Assembly: GCA_965153455.1 (NCBI GenBank)
Contig: OZ234499.1
Span: forward strand, 744,001-808,000
Length of the DNA stretch: 64,000 bases
Origin: Sphagnum compactum
Taxonomy: Eukaryota; Bryophyta; Sphagnopsida; Sphagnales
Reading direction: 5' to 3'
The notes below the pieces were generated by a model. That model made no database searches and was not told the DNA's origin. It was given only the letters and a program-made list of their open reading frames with translations. The position numbers and the translations under genes were made by a program. Shown piece after piece: positions 17,222 to 30,960 of the stretch; the first letter of the stretch is position 1, and each line of letters begins with the position of its first letter.

Positions 17222-17830
17222 ATTTACATTATATTAACCTCAGTTTATTTCTTTACCTTTGGTTACATAGATTTAACCAAGGTTGTTTTAGATTTAACCT
17301 TAGATAACTTAAATTTAAGTTAAGTTTAACTTTGATTAGCCAAAGTTTAACTTTTGATAACTTTAGGTTTAACTTTGGGTAGTTTAATGTAATTCACTCT
17401 TGATTACTCTTGATTTAACCTTGGTTAGTGTAAGTTTTGTGTTAAGTAGCCTAAGATTAACTTTGGTTAGCTCAAGTTTTGTGTTCACTAACCTAGGTTT
17501 AATCAAAATTAACCGAAGTGTACCCTTGATTAACTTAATTTTAAGTTAGATTAAGCTTAGGTTTAACCCTAGGTTATATGAGATTAGCCTATGACAACTT
17601 AAGGAGGTCTAATCAGCTTAAGGAGGCTTAGGGCTAACATAAGTTAACCTAAGGTTAATCTATATTAACGTAAATTAACTTTGGCTAGCCTTGGTTAGTC
17701 TATGTATTCTAGGTTGTTTTAAGTTAAGCCTTTTATTAATGTAAATGGACCGAGGTTATCCTAGGTAACCTCGATTAACTAATTTATGCTTATGTAAACT
17801 TAGGTAGGCCTAAGATAGCTTAGATCAGGA
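17222..17830. repeat. Block built from TTAACC/GGTTAA and CCTAGG-like motifs
   Basis: About 600 bp in which short variants of TTAACCTTGG, GGTTAACC, TTAAGTTAA and CCTAGGTTA recur in both orientations with no fixed period, giving strong self-complementarity (for example GGTTATCCTAGGTAACC at about 17754-17770). It is too irregular for a simple satellite and has no coding potential. Possibly a very degenerate repeat array. Confidence 0.65.
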
Positions 17831-19049
17831 TAGATTTTTGTTGATCCAATGTTTTTTCCTTTTCAAGGCCTTCTTGGCCCATGTAGGCAATGATGATCTC
17901 TCTTTTCAATGATATTGGTAGCTTGTGCTTTCTCGCCCACCCAACTCAAGGTTGCCTTTCTATTTTTTTATAAAACTTGTGGGTAAGCAATCTTAGGAGT
18001 TACAAGACTCTCTCTCTCTTGGAACATGTGCATCAACATACCTCTTGAAAAGGCATTTGAGATTCATTGAACTTGCCTCCTTTCATATTTAGGCCAAGGA
18101 AAGGATGATCGCTTATAGCTCAATTGTTCATTATTTTCCATTGCCTTTCCAATCTCATTAGAGCTCCCCCATCAATTGGTGACAAACCTTCCTTGTTCTA
18201 TTGTGTACATAACCCATTAACCCATTGAGCATTCACCTTTTGAAACACACACATGATGGTGAACATTTGGGGACATATGATGTAATGCAAGATATCATTG
18301 CTTCCATTGCTCGGGAAGCCAAAAGTTGTATGTGAACATAGTCATCATGGATCTTCCACACATCGACCTTCTACCTCGAACAACTTCAACACTAAGGCTT
18401 GCAACTTTTAGGGTGACCCAAATAAAGGAAAGGAACTAAAAAGACCAACGCTCGCTCGAGACCAAGTGATGCCCTTATTGGCATAAGATTTTTGGTTGTT
18501 TACACAAACAAGTTGATGATTTTTTTATAGGCTTGTGCCAACATATGATGAATGAAAAGCTTGGAGGGTATGCTCCTTTCGTTCCTAATTAACAACCTTC
18601 CTTAGACAAAGGGTCTAAACTACATCACTAAGGATGGAGGCCACTTCCATCGTAAGTCAGGGGTGGGGGCTTGGCAAGTCATGGCTCCCATCGGACTTAC
18701 TTGTAGCCATGAATACATGTCCCAAGGTTCCCAATGTGTTCCCCAAGGGTGTTCCCAATAGCACCTCGTTGTAATCCCATATGTTTTGCTCAAAGTCCTC
18801 CCCTTCTCACCTACATAATTGGGCCAAAGGGGGAGACACTCCATCTTTCCATAGAATATTCTATTTTGGGGAGCGTCCATAGTTTCAACTTTTTTTGGTG
18901 ATGGGCCAATCAAATTGGCTCATCGGAAAAAAAAAAAAAAAAAAAAGGCACCCCTAAATGTAGGTAATGCAGAGCAGTGTTTTTTTTTCCCCGAATCTTA
19001 GCCCTGTGGCCATCAATCCAAAAATAAAATAAAAGACCAGTGCAAATTG
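17831..19049. other. Intergenic DNA, somewhat less AT-rich
   Basis: The minus-strand ORF at 18620-18913 is open but matches no family I recognise. Probably remnant transposon DNA. A 20-base A run sits near 18930-18950. Confidence 0.4.
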
Positions 19050-19290
19050 TACAAGGGCTTTTTTTTTTGGGAAAAAAAATGCAAAAGTTGCCATATCTTG
19101 AGGGAAAAAAGTCACTTGTTGCCATATTTGGACAATGAGTTTCTAATGGTCGCCAGAATGTTTTTAAATCTACTTTACTGTCTGACCTCTAGCCAAATAT
19201 GGCTCAGTCCTCTCATGGATGATTGCCAGTCCACCCTCTTGACAAATTTGGAAAAAAATAATAATAATAATAATAAATAATTTTTTAAAA
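19050..19290 (+). repeat. AGCCAAATTTGGCT-family dispersed repeat, copy 3
   Basis: Near-consensus copy: GTTGCCATATCTTGAGGGAA, GTTGCCATATTTGGAC, CTAGCCAAATATGGCT, CTCATGGATGATTGCCAG, CTTGACAAATTTGG, followed by A-rich DNA running into an (AAT)n microsatellite. Confidence 0.8.
19257..19280. repeat. (AAT)n microsatellite
   Basis: About eight AAT units at the A-rich end of dispersed-repeat copy 3. Confidence 0.95.
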
Positions 19291-19679
19291 AAATCCCCTG
19301 GTGCGAGACAATCTGTTTGAACTCAGGTGACAATTTTTACAATTTTTTCTTTTTTTTAATTTTTTAAATTTAGTGTAAATAAAAATAAATGGCTGAGTAC
19401 CCATGAAAAGCACCTATTCTTTTTATGGAGAAACACCAATTGTTTATCATTTGATTGGTGCAGGTCACAAATTCATCAAAAAATTTGGCAAATTTTTGGC
19501 ACTTGGCAGGGGGGAAAAAAAAATCACTGCTACTCACACAAAGGTTAAACAAAATTGAATATATAAAAAACCCTGGCCATGAGTGATTTTTTTTGTAGAG
19601 AAATTTTGACATGTTTTTCTTTTAAAAAGGAATATTCTGTCATAAATTCCCTGATTTTTTAAAAATAAAATGCTAAAAA

Positions 19680-19840
19680 AAAAAGTTTTATTAACAAAAT
19701 CGCCACAATTGCCCAACAATATGAACGGTTGCTTAAGATGATCTACTTTCATGTTTTGAGTTTGGCCAAATTTGGCTAAAATATATTTTATGGATGATTG
19801 CCACTTGAGCAACATCATAAATTGAAAAAAAAAGACACTA
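19680..19840 (+). repeat. AGCCAAATTTGGCT-family dispersed repeat, copy 4
   Basis: ATCGCCACAATTGCCCAA, GGCCAAATTTGGCTAAA, TTATGGATGATTGCCACTTG, ATCATAAATTG and nine A residues. Only about 400 bp after copy 3, same orientation. Confidence 0.75.
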
Positions 19841-20371
19841 CCTTACCCTAGGGTCAGTTTCATCATTAAATAATCCTCAAAATAGTGAAATGAAATTTTG
19901 TGAAAATTTGAAGTTGACACGTTGAAAATCCTCATAATTATCACATTTTGAATAATTTCAATACACATATCACAATATTATAGTAGATGGTGGAAAAAAA
20001 AAATTCAAATATTTTTCTAAAAATTCCTTTTTTGAAAAAAAAGTTTATTCATTTTGTCAATGTGGAAACTGACCCTAAGCAAGGGTACCGGTGACAACTA
20101 ATTACAGTATTTTAGTAAAGCATGTGATCAGAGAAGGGCTTCTGCCCAAATACTTCATGATGGACTTTAGGTCTTAGGTTTCATGATTTCTCCTCTTAGG
20201 CCTTCTCATTGTGCGTTTTGGCTTGTGGTCTTTTGTTTGGACTTCAATCCTTTCTCTTATTTTCTCTTGTTCCCGTTGTTGGGTGTTTTTCCTTTATTTA
20301 TTTATGAATGATATGATTTGTCTCTTGTTCTTGCTAGTCTTGTGTAGAATTTTCCTTCCAGGGCTTGAAAA

Positions 20372-20391
20372 GGGTTTAGGGTTTAGGGTTT
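20372..20391 (+). repeat. Interstitial telomere-type repeat
   Basis: GGGTTTAGGGTTTAGGGTTT: nearly three units of TTTAGGG, the usual plant telomere repeat, bounded by GCTTGAAAA and TTTGAAAAG. Too short to mark an old chromosome end; it also resembles the telo-box found in some plant promoters. Confidence 0.85.
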
Positions 20392-20399
20392 GAAAAGCG

Positions 20400-23300
20400 A
20401 CACAATGATCACAAACAAGGCCGACTTTGTCATAAACAATGAGGACAAAAACAATCGTTGTTGTTGACGATTGTAGTTTGTAGCCCCATGTAATCAACCA
20501 CCACATAACAGGCTCTCCACATGACTCAGCAAAGTTCACAAATGGCTCTCTCGAGCTTTTCTCTTCATTGAAGACATTACTCCACCAAACTCTGTAAAAT
20601 TCTGAATCTCATCGAATTTCACATTGGAGTCTCCATCGTATACTAACATCAAATTACGTATGGTATATACCAGTGGTGGCCGGTTATTGATTTTTTTCAT
20701 AACCGTTGGGTAGGTTTTTTTTTTTTGAAAAAACAAATGGGTGTCAGTCAGGTTATCAATATCAATATTTCAAACAGTTCTTGTTAGGTTATCAATGTTT
20801 TGAGGGTAATAATTGTCGGTTGTGCATAAGGGTAGGTTGTCAAATAATTGATTGATAACCATCACACATTCTACCAATTGTTTTCTATCATTAGAAATAT
20901 TTTAAGTGTTTTAGGATTGATAACCTACCTGGATGGTAACCGGGTCATTTTTGGGTGAGTTATTAATTTGAAATTTTAATACCAGTGAGTTAGGTTATTA
21001 ACTGATTATCACAAAAATCAATAACCGTTTGGTAAGTTATTAAATAACTGAATTGATAACATGGTTGATAACCAGGTCAAAAAAACTCAATAACTGGCCA
21101 AACCGTATTCAGGTTAATAAAAAATTGATTCTCGAAACCAAACTAGGAACTGGAACCTCGTTTTATTTTCTTAAATAATCAGACCCAAAACTCGGTTCTT
21201 GGTTTTATTTAGGCGTGGAATTGGAATTGGAACCCAAATCAAGATTTTTGAGGAAAAAAAAAAGGAAAACATTTCAAACAAGTGACTAGAACGGAGGTTA
21301 ATTGGTAATTCTAGTCCATGCAAGTGAGAATCGAACCATGATGGAATTTGATTTAAAAAACCAAAACCCAAGACTGAAATTTATTTTATTTTGAAAACTT
21401 AGATGTGGAACCAGGTTCTAAGTTCCATTTATGTATGGAACCTAAAACAAAATGAAATAATTTTGATTTTTTTTTTAGAACTGAAATCAAAGTTCTTCCT
21501 TAAAAATAAAGAATAGGGAATAGGGAATAATGAATAGGGAATATACCTTTTTTGTCTTTGTTTTCCTTCCATCACTATTGCCAAGTTGTGCTTCAAGTTT
21601 TGCTCCCACTACCAAGTTTTGATCCAATCTTTGCTTCAAATTAATTCGAACGAAATGCTCGACGAGTAGTGAAGGAGACACATCATCAAACAAGCCACAA
21701 AGGTCTTTCCTCTTCCCCACTCCCTTTTCTTGAATTTTTTTTTAACATCATAGTTGTGCTACAAGGGCTCAACTCCTTGCAATGCAACAATCTCACTTTT
21801 ATTGTTGCATTGTTCTTTGAAAAAAATGTGCACTACACTCCTCACAATGCCTAGAGTACATTGTGTTGGTTTTTTCAAAATTTTAAACATACATGAAGAG
21901 TTCAACTTTTGGCTCCTCATTTTTTCTTTGTCAAAATTTTAATTTTTTCCGGGTTCACAACAGCTAGCTCCTTACAAAACTATGATGCAAGGAGAATGAT
22001 GATAACAATGCCATTGTTATGTGAGGAGCTTGGCTCCTCTTGAGCTCCTCGGATTTTCCTTGGAGGAGCTTAGTAAACCCTTCATAAACTTCTCATTTTT
22101 CTTTTTCCTTTTAAATTATTTTAGAGTTTTGCAAGGAGCCAAGCTCCTTGTTTTTTCCTTTTCAAAATTCTATATTTATATTTTCAAATTAATTGTGTGA
22201 GGATTTCAACTCCCCATGAGTTCATTGTTTTTTTCAAAAAACATTTTATGTAGATACGAGCTTTTTGTTTTCTCAAAAAAATAGTTTGGCTCCTCTTGCA
22301 CTGGTGAACTTCTTGTTTTTCCTTTATTAAATGTTTCATTGAGAGTTGTGCTCTTTGCAAAATTGTGGTGATGCCACTATGGTTTTGTCAAGAGGTTTTT
22401 TCTCTTTTGAAAGGTCATGAGGAGCTTGGCCACTTGTAGTTGGATTTTTGAAAAAATAGAGAATCATTATATCATCACTTTCATTTTATGAAAGACAATT
22501 GGTGATTGAGCCAATGTTGCATCATTCTAGTCACTTCAAGCAATAATCACACAAAAATCAAAGATTTCTGAACTTGGTTTTAGGAATTGTTGATATTTCA
22601 CCCTTCTTGTATAGTAGTTGAGTTTGAAGTTTGAACATTTGAAAACTTGGGTTGAGTTTGGGAGCTAAGTCGTTTCTTATGTTTAGAAGAATGATATTTT
22701 TTGTAAACACAAACATGGTAATTTATGCCAAAAATATTTTTCAAATGGCAGTCACAATCATAGTTCAAACATTTAAAAACCTATTTGGAACCTCTTTAAG
22801 TTTCATTATAAGACCATGGGGCCTCCATTGAGTTTATGGTAAATACCCATAAAGTTTGAAAATTTTTAATATAAGAAAAATGGATCAAAATTATGTTCTA
22901 AATTTGTTGATTTTTCAAAATTTTCAACATATTTTTACATTAGGTCTTTAATAAATCATGATCATAATATGAAAAGTTGAAATTATATTAACACATGTTA
23001 GGCCTCTAACAACTTAAAAGTATAGAATTTTCAATTAAAGTCTTATTTTTATTTACTTGTAACCTTATTTTGCAAAAGAAATTAAATTATTTTATTATAC
23101 TTGCACTCCTAAATATATATTTATATTTATATTAAAAAATGTGTTTTCTCAATATTATGTAATGAATTACAAAATTAAAATTCATCAATCATGGAAAGAA
23201 ATTATATTAATAAATTCAATATTCTACTCCTTGATTGAATTACGCAACAAACTGCCAAATGATTAATTAAATTTTAAATCTTAACTTTAACAGTTGGTTT

Positions 23301-26300
23301 TTTTATTCTAAAATTTTTGACAAGTAATGATTGTAATTATATAACCATATTTTTAAGGTTGCAAGATGGTCTAGTGTGTCTAGACTTTCTCAATCCTAAC
23401 TTGATAGTTGAAATCTTGCACATTTTTTGATTTTATTAAAATTTTGGCAAAAGTAGCAAATAATTTTTCAAAAATTCAAGAAAACAAAAAATAATGTAGT
23501 TTATACCAAAATCGTTCAGGTACTATGGTATATTAGGTTTAATTTATGAATATTATCCAAAAGAACAAAAATTATTTGCAAGTGACATATTTTACTATGT
23601 TTAGACTCTTACTTTAAGCTAGTTTCACAAAATTGATTATATGCATAAACGCCTTTGAAAAGTTTCCCATGTATTATATACCTTTTAATGCTCAATAATG
23701 GTTGTGAATGGAACATGCATATGTCAAAGTGGGTACTTAGTATGTGTTTTCTTATGTTGTGTGTACACTTTTTGCATTAGTCATTAAAGAGAATTGCAAC
23801 AATAAACACAATAGGAGGTTGTAATCAATTGGCAAGCCTTTTCTCTTCATTAAAATTGGTTTTCTCACTTTCAAAATATTGTTTTCTTTTATCCTTCATG
23901 TCATTGTTAGCCACTTATATGTTGACTTGTTGACTATGTGACTATATAAGTAAAGCCAATTCAATCTCCATACTTAAAAAATGTTTAATGTTTTTTTTTT
24001 TGAGAATCCTAAAACCTGACCTTGAATGTAACCTCGGAGACATCCCAAATACTAATGTGAAATTGGCCCCATCTTCAACCCATAACTAATGAGTCTTAAA
24101 AAACCTTGAACCAATGAACCAAGGAACTAACAAACTCAAAAATTAGATTTGACCCAAAAACAATTGGGTTTTATTTTAAAATATCAACTAGCTAGGCTTG
24201 GAATCTAAGGGTTTTTTAAAATTAAATACCTTAAGCCCATACCCAATGAGTTTTTCAAAAATCAATAATTAACCAAGATTGGTAGATATTACATATTACA
24301 AATATCGTGCATTGAAATGATTAAAACTACATGGTTTTACTTCACATGTATGATGATGCATCATGAGGTAAGGCCTACTATTCAATGTTATCATTTTTTT
24401 TAGTTTTGTGGATTTGAAGGCTTGGTGAATTTTTCACAGTAAAAAGAAATTTAAATGTTTAAAAAACCGAATATTTTCAAATTTTTATCACCAAGTGACA
24501 AAAATTTGCCCAAAGAAAACACTCCTCCTACTACTGAAGGAAAAACCATATTTTGGTATAGTGACACCAAATAACATATGTTATTTAAAAAGAAATTTCC
24601 AACATAAGATTTTACACTTAATAATTAACCATTCTACTTTTGGTTTTAATTGCTTTCTTGTTTTGGATGAAAACATCTCATTTAAGAGAACCAACAGCCA
24701 TTTACAACAAAGGTAAGTAGCAATTGGAAATGCATCCTAGATTGGGATTGGTTTCTTATTGGTTGTTCACCAAATTGTAAGATATTCATGCAAACTAGGG
24801 AAGATTGGACCTATTAATGACTTAAGTACATAAATACAAACTTGTTAATGTTAAAAAAGTGTGCAATCCACTTTAAGGTGTGTTATTTTCAAAGTTAGGT
24901 GGTTCTTTGATTTTGTTAGAACTATTGATTTCAAGTTTTTGAAAATTTTCAAGGAATTGACAAGTTTTATGAAAAAATTAAAAAAGAACCCACAATTTAA
25001 GGTTAGTCCTCAAAGTGATTATATGGTTTGTTGGGAATTGCAACTATAGGTCAAAACTAATGTTGTGAAGATATTTGGTTTGTAGTGTAAAACCCAAAGG
25101 TTCAAGTTGAGGTGTAGCAAAAAAGAAGCATAAGCTATGAACCTCTAGCATCACACATACATGATTGACAATTGTCCACAAAAACATTATGTTTTATTAG
25201 TTGTTTTCTACCTCTGTGAGACTACTAGCAACCACTATAATTCAAGCTTTTGTTACTATGTGTTTCCTATTGTTTCAACAATAACCTCCTTTACTACCCA
25301 AACTCAAGCCAACTACCAAAACAACTTTTAAGCCTGAATGAATGTAAAGATGTTTGAATTAGAACGTTTCAGACCCTTTCAATAGGCCATCATGGTCTTA
25401 CTTAGAATTAGCTTAATGCTTCTAAACCCACATGGTTTCTCCCATATATTCTCTCAAGAATTAAACAAGGATAAAATGGCATCCCACAATGATTGTTGTT
25501 CCTAAATATTCCCACTTAAAACATCATAACACCCTTCTCCTCGGAGTTCCAAATACTTGGGTCTCAAAATTCCCGAACGCTTCTTCCCACAAAATTCCCT
25601 TAAACATATGTTGATTCACTCAAATCGACCAACTTTGTCCCCTATTGATTTTCATCACCTCCAACATCTCTACAATTTTATTCATGCACCTAAGTCTAAT
25701 GGTTTCTAACTCTAACTCTCATACGTAGCGGAAGGTTACCAAGAGTTAGAATCTACTCACAAACATTGGTTGAAGGCATTCTTCCCATCAAGCCATCAAT
25801 ACACCAAGGTGTGTTTTCTGATGCACCTTCTCTACCTAGTAGCAAATCAAACATTCTTCTTAGATTAACGCACAAAACCAAGCACTTAACTTCTAGAAGA
25901 GCTCCCCTTCTTAAGTAGTCGCATCTCCCATCTCCTCATTAATATTTTCCTCCACTTCCTTTTGTGAAGCCTGCCATATCCAAAAAACATGAAGAACGTC
26001 AAAATAGACCCCATAAACACCACCGTTCAAGACCTCCACAAAGCAAACATTCACCATAGAACTCTTTAGCCAATTTAATTGCAACGGACAACACAACAAC
26101 ACCCCATACCAACAAAACAATAAACAAACACATCAACTAACATGTCCTTTATTTTTTTTGCATTCAACACCTAATCCTTTTATCATTAGGTCTTCATCCC
26201 AGTGATGCTTTTAGTACTTCCTTTCATCCCATAAAGGATCAAGGTAAATTCTTTTGACCCCAACCTTAGTTCACATCCTTTTGTTGGGATTGGCACAATA

Positions 26301-27280
26301 ATCAAGTTGTAAAAATTAGTTTTTTAAAAACTTTCGAATTGAAATCGAAACCATGAACAAAGATTTTTAAAAATAAAGTCAAGATTTATAGGAAAGAAAA
26401 CTGATTTTTTGAAATTTTAATAAAGAAACTGAACTTTATTGTTAATATTAATATGTAGTTGAACTTAGTACCTACATAAACCCATTATCTAATTTGTTAT
26501 AAAACGTTGTGCCCATACAATTTTTAACATTGGGGAATGTGTACTAATGTTTTTGGGTTTTCGGTTTGGTTCAAATTTGGATCTGGATTTGGGTCTAAGA
26601 ACTAGGTTCAATGGGTCTACATGGACCCATAACGCACAAAGAACCAAACTTAATAGGTCTTCATGATCCAAACTTGACCAAAAGTTAGACCTAATGAGTT
26701 TTAAAGGTTTTTGACATGGCCCGGGTTTTAGGGTTAGGTAGGAGCTAAGGTCATAAATAATGTTTAAGGTTTTAGGTTCTAAAGTTCTATGTGTAAATTC
26801 TAGGGTCTTAGAATCATAGGTCCTAGCTTTGAACTTTAATATATAAGGGCATTTCTAATGGTAGCATTAAAATGGCTTTTACACAAATATGGTATGATAT
26901 TCCCCAAAGTTGTTCTTATAATGGATAGAGGCCCAAATAGGGCCTATGAAGGTGAGAACCATTGTTGGTTAATTATTTCTTATAATGTTCTTTAATGTTG
27001 CTCTGCGGAACATGTTGGGGAACACTTTGGAAACTTAAAAGAACACCATGAAAACCTTTTGGGAATAGCAAAATCCAAAAAAATCAAAGTCATTCAGAAA
27101 TCAGCTTTTGAATCATCCCCCCCCCAAAAAAATCAAAATTGGCCTTGGCCTAAACTTGGAACCAAGAGTTTGGAATTGTTAGACCCAAACACCAACCCTT
27201 GGTCAAGAAAATTTGACCTAGCCCTAGAATTTGTGGGTTTTAATTTTTGAAAATATTCCCTATAACCATTTTGAAACACA
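20400..27280. other. Long AT-rich intergenic tract
   Basis: No gene recognised in nearly 7 kb. 21940-22440 repeats GGAGC / GCTCC motifs such as AAGGAGCCAAGCTCCTTG (22133-22150), itself an inverted repeat. 20740-21110 repeats GGTTATCAAT-like words. 25500-26120 is slightly less AT-rich with a short open frame on the minus strand (25911-26120) of unknown nature. Confidence 0.5.
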
Positions 27281-27288
27281 ACTTATAA

Positions 27289-27315
27289 GGGGGGCGGGGG
27301 GGGGGGGGGGGGGGG
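27289..27315. repeat. Poly-G tract
   Basis: A run of about 26 G with one C. It lies just left of the LINE at 27480 and may be a low-quality or slippage-prone site. Confidence 0.9.
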
Positions 27316-27646
27316 CACTAGAGCTCAAGAAGCAATGGAAGAGGGAGTCATGCAACTGTTTTTAGTTTTTAGAACGTGGTGTAGGAGCTAACCGTTGTCT
27401 CTAAGTTTTGGTTTAACGCAATCTTGCTTGATAGGCATTACTTTAATGTCCTTCAGTTATGCTTTGGTTGTGTTTGCTACAAATTTATTTTGTGTTTGGT
27501 TTAAGGTTGCGGCACAAGTGGTGCATGGAGGAAGGGGTGGCTTTTGCAGGGACACAATTGTTTAGCAACGTGGAGCAGTGAGGAGAATGAACTTTGGAGT
27601 GAAAGAATGGCCTGCTAACGAGGTTGGATAGTAGATAGCCCAAGTA

Positions 27647-28675
27647 TTGGTGGGAGATATATCCTTTGTTGATTGTGTGCATCAATCCAAGGATGGCCTC
27701 AATGATGTGCAAATGTTTATTGTGATGGGGGATTCAATTGAAGAACAAATGCATGACATTTTGGTTCAACGAGTTAGAAAACTCACACTCGACACTACAA
27801 AGGCTTCACTTGGAGAGATCTTGCCAAAAGGTTATTCTCATAGTTACATTGGCTTCCTTTTGAAGGATAATAAGCGTGTGGTACGAGTTAACGAAGATGT
27901 TGTCAAAGCAGAAATGGCATATTTGCATGACCACACGATCATTGCAAACTTTATTGGAGAGAAACCTTCCCCTAATGCATTCAATGTTTGACTTGTTTTC
28001 CTTAATAAAAAAGTGGGGGGTAAGGTGTTGTTCAATTGTTCTCTTGGCAAATGGTTTTTCATGTTAAAATCGGACAGACCTATCATGGTGAAGAAGTTGT
28101 TAATGCTAACACCTTTCAAGACATGTTGGGGATGGGCTATTTTTCAGGAGTGGGCTCCAAGTTTCAATGCCGATAACCCAAAAGGTATGAGAATCCCAAC
28201 TTGGATCACCTTAAGGAAGCTCTCAGTGCAATTTCGGAACATAGGTGGGGAAATTGTGGCTAGGTTGGGCATTGTGTTAGGGTTTGATAAGGTAACCATT
28301 CAAACAGTTGAACAACAATTTTGTGTTGCATTAGAGGTTAGAGATGGATGGGAGACATTGGTGGTGGTGGAAAATGAAACTATGGGTGAAGCAATGACAA
28401 TGCTGATTGATTATGATTTCTTACCCATTCGATGCGAATTTTGTTTAGAATCAACTCATCGAGTAAAGGATTGTCCAAACCTGGTTAGTTTGAAAGAGAA
28501 GTCCATGAAGGTGGTGGATGCCTATAGGAAACCTTATTCACAAGGAAATAAAATTTTTACCACTCAAGGGAAAAAAACAAGAGCGGCGGGTGGAGCAAAC
28601 AAAGTTGGGGTCAACCATCCTATGCTCGAAGATCACAAAATCAGCTCGTTAAAGAAGCATTTTTCACCTACTTAA
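27647..28675 (+). pseudogene. LINE ORF1, gag-like protein with zinc knuckle
   Basis: Two overlapping frames (27647-27991 and 28013-28675) that read as one protein broken by a frame change near 27990. The second part has the features of plant LINE ORF1 (DUF4283-like region): PTWITLRKLSVQF, then GIVLGFDKVT, then CEFCLESTHRVKDC, a clear CX2CX4HX4C zinc knuckle (about 28433-28475). It would bind element RNA in a ribonucleoprotein. Confidence 0.75.
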
Positions 28676-29719
28676 GAGGAAGGAAAACAAAATGGGAAGG
28701 TCTCTAACAGTTTTGTCATGGTCATTACTGGTAAAAAAAAAGCCAAGGAAAGATAGGCCCATGCCCATTTGGGTCCCAGTGAAACAAAATGTCGACTGCC
28801 TCAGATACACTACACCAAAATGATGACATCATGTTTGGAAGGAAAGCACGAAAGGAGAGTGTTCAAGATCATGCTATTATAGTTAGTGGAGTTGAGAAGG
28901 AGTATGTAGCTAGGAAGGCGCCCAAGATGGATTATAGGGGAAGTGGAATGGGTTAAATTGCTATTATCGAAGAAGGTTAACAAGTTGAGGGAAAGTTATT
29001 GCTGGATGAAAGGGAGATGATTTAGTCCCAGAGCAAAACTTCTAGAACTAAAAGAGTTGCAGATCATGAACTAATCTTTGAATGGGAGTTTTAGGAACCA
29101 ATTGAAGGATCCATTATTTCTATGTTGGACGTTCCAAATAACTTGGGGAATAACATTGGTGATTTAAGAAATGATTTGCAAGTGGTTAGTGAAAAAACTC
29201 TTGTGGGTGTTGGTTTCCATGTGGCCATGGATAGTCCTATTAGTGGTGTCGGCAACCCAGAGGGATTCACAACATGCGACATTGAGTTGCAAGATACATC
29301 CATGAACCATCCATGTAATGTGAAAATTGACAACCTAGGATCGAGTCCAGCTAGAGAGCAAGCTGGGATCCAATTGAATTATCAACAATGGGTGTGGATG
29401 AAAGGCAACTATTGAAGGCAATAGACACGAATGTTAGAAATGTGGTGATGGAAGATAAAAAACAAAAAAATGGGTTTTGACAGAGTCTCTATCCACGCAA
29501 GAGGGTGTGTTAGAGGAGGTGATCCATGAGCGTATGACTGAGTCCTCTCTCCACCAAGCTAAATTAGATGCACAAATAAATGGCAAGGAAAATGAAACAG
29601 GTTTGAGGAGGCATGCACCATATCTAATAGGGGGAAGTTCGAAAGCTAAGACAACTGAGAACCAAAGGAAACGAACAAAACCTTCCTTTTGTTAGGTGAT
29701 GATGCAACTATGAATAATT

Positions 29720-30400
29720 TCCCAAAATGTCAAGGGGTTGAATGACCTTGCTTCTATACAAAAACTTTGGCTCTATTACAAAGAACAAACATTTAGTTTG
29801 GACATCTTTTACTACAGGAACATAAATTCTGTGGGGAGAAAATAAAAAACTTAGGGCCCAGACTATGGAGGAGATTAAGTTGTTGGTTCATTGAAGTAGT
29901 AAATGGGTATGTTCATTAGAAAGACAAAGTGGGAAAGGGAGGTGTATGTATTCTAATTGTGGAAAGACTTGTTACAACAGTGGGGAAGAATGGGACTTTG
30001 ATGGAAAATATAGTGCGGTGGGTCATATTGAAAGGACTCCTAGGTGGTGACCTTGGTGTGGCGAACATTTATGCACCCAACACTCCTAGTGAGCGGTGTT
30101 TTTTGTGGGTAGAGATGATTTAGAAGCTCCCAAGGGGTTGTAGGTGGATTTTGGTTGGTGACTAGAACATGGTGGAACGAAATATAGACAAATTCAACTT
30201 CTTGTGGTCAACTAATTTCGCAATCAAAGAGGTTAGTGTGAGAATAGTTCAAGGAGCACTTTGAGGTTGAAGACTTCTTTGACTCAAAGGGTAGGTTCAT
30301 GTGTTCATGGGACAATAGGCGTAGAGATGGGATTAGGGTTTTGGCAAGGTTAGATAGACTCTATGCATTTAAAGGCACAGGAGCACGACAAGATGGCTCC
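29720..30400 (+). pseudogene. LINE endonuclease domain remnant
   Basis: Pieces of an exonuclease-endonuclease-phosphatase fold: NIYAPN at about 30066-30084 (the central ANIYAPN motif) and ILARLDRLY-like VLARLDRLY near 30340. Broken by several stops. In an active element it nicks target DNA to prime reverse transcription. Confidence 0.65.
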
Positions 30401-30960
30401 ATTGTGAGTTATGAGATCAAGGGGGATTGTGGGGTGTCCAATCATTGCTCGATTTTCTTTTGTTGTAGGATGGGGGAACTGACTACTGTTAGAAGAGGCA
30501 TTTTTCGTATGAACAAGAAGCATCTAAATAATCCAATGTTCATTGTTGGAATGATTAGACTTTGGAATGGGCTAAAGGAAACTTTGCCATTCCTTTCCAA
30601 ACTACGTAATATAGTGGGGTACTATAAGGTGTTCTGTAAGAGGAAAACAAAAGAAGGGAGGATGTTGGAGAATTCAATGAAATCTTAGCTTGACGTTGCA
30701 TAAAGGGGGTTTCAAGTATACCCAAATAGTAAGGAAAATAAAACAACAATGGATAAGGCATTAAATCAATTAAAAGAATTTGAGGAAAATAAAATTTATG
30801 ACCTCAATAATAGGTCAAGGGTGACATGGCTAGAAAAAGGCCGTGAAGCCACTAAGGAATTATTTGCTACATTTAAAGAACGTGGGCCTTGTTCACTAAT
30901 CATAAAGTTGGAAGATGACCAGGGCCAAAACATCTCTTTAGTTGTTGAAATAGGTGAGTA

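Noticed and set aside
18620-18913. 97-codon minus-strand ORF
   Set aside because: Unusual Trp/Pro-rich composition, no recognisable motif, no splice partners; kept only as part of an unassigned stretch.
21300-21345. B-box-like GGTTCGATTCTC on the minus strand
   Set aside because: No A box at tRNA spacing upstream and no cloverleaf; single-box matches are common by chance.
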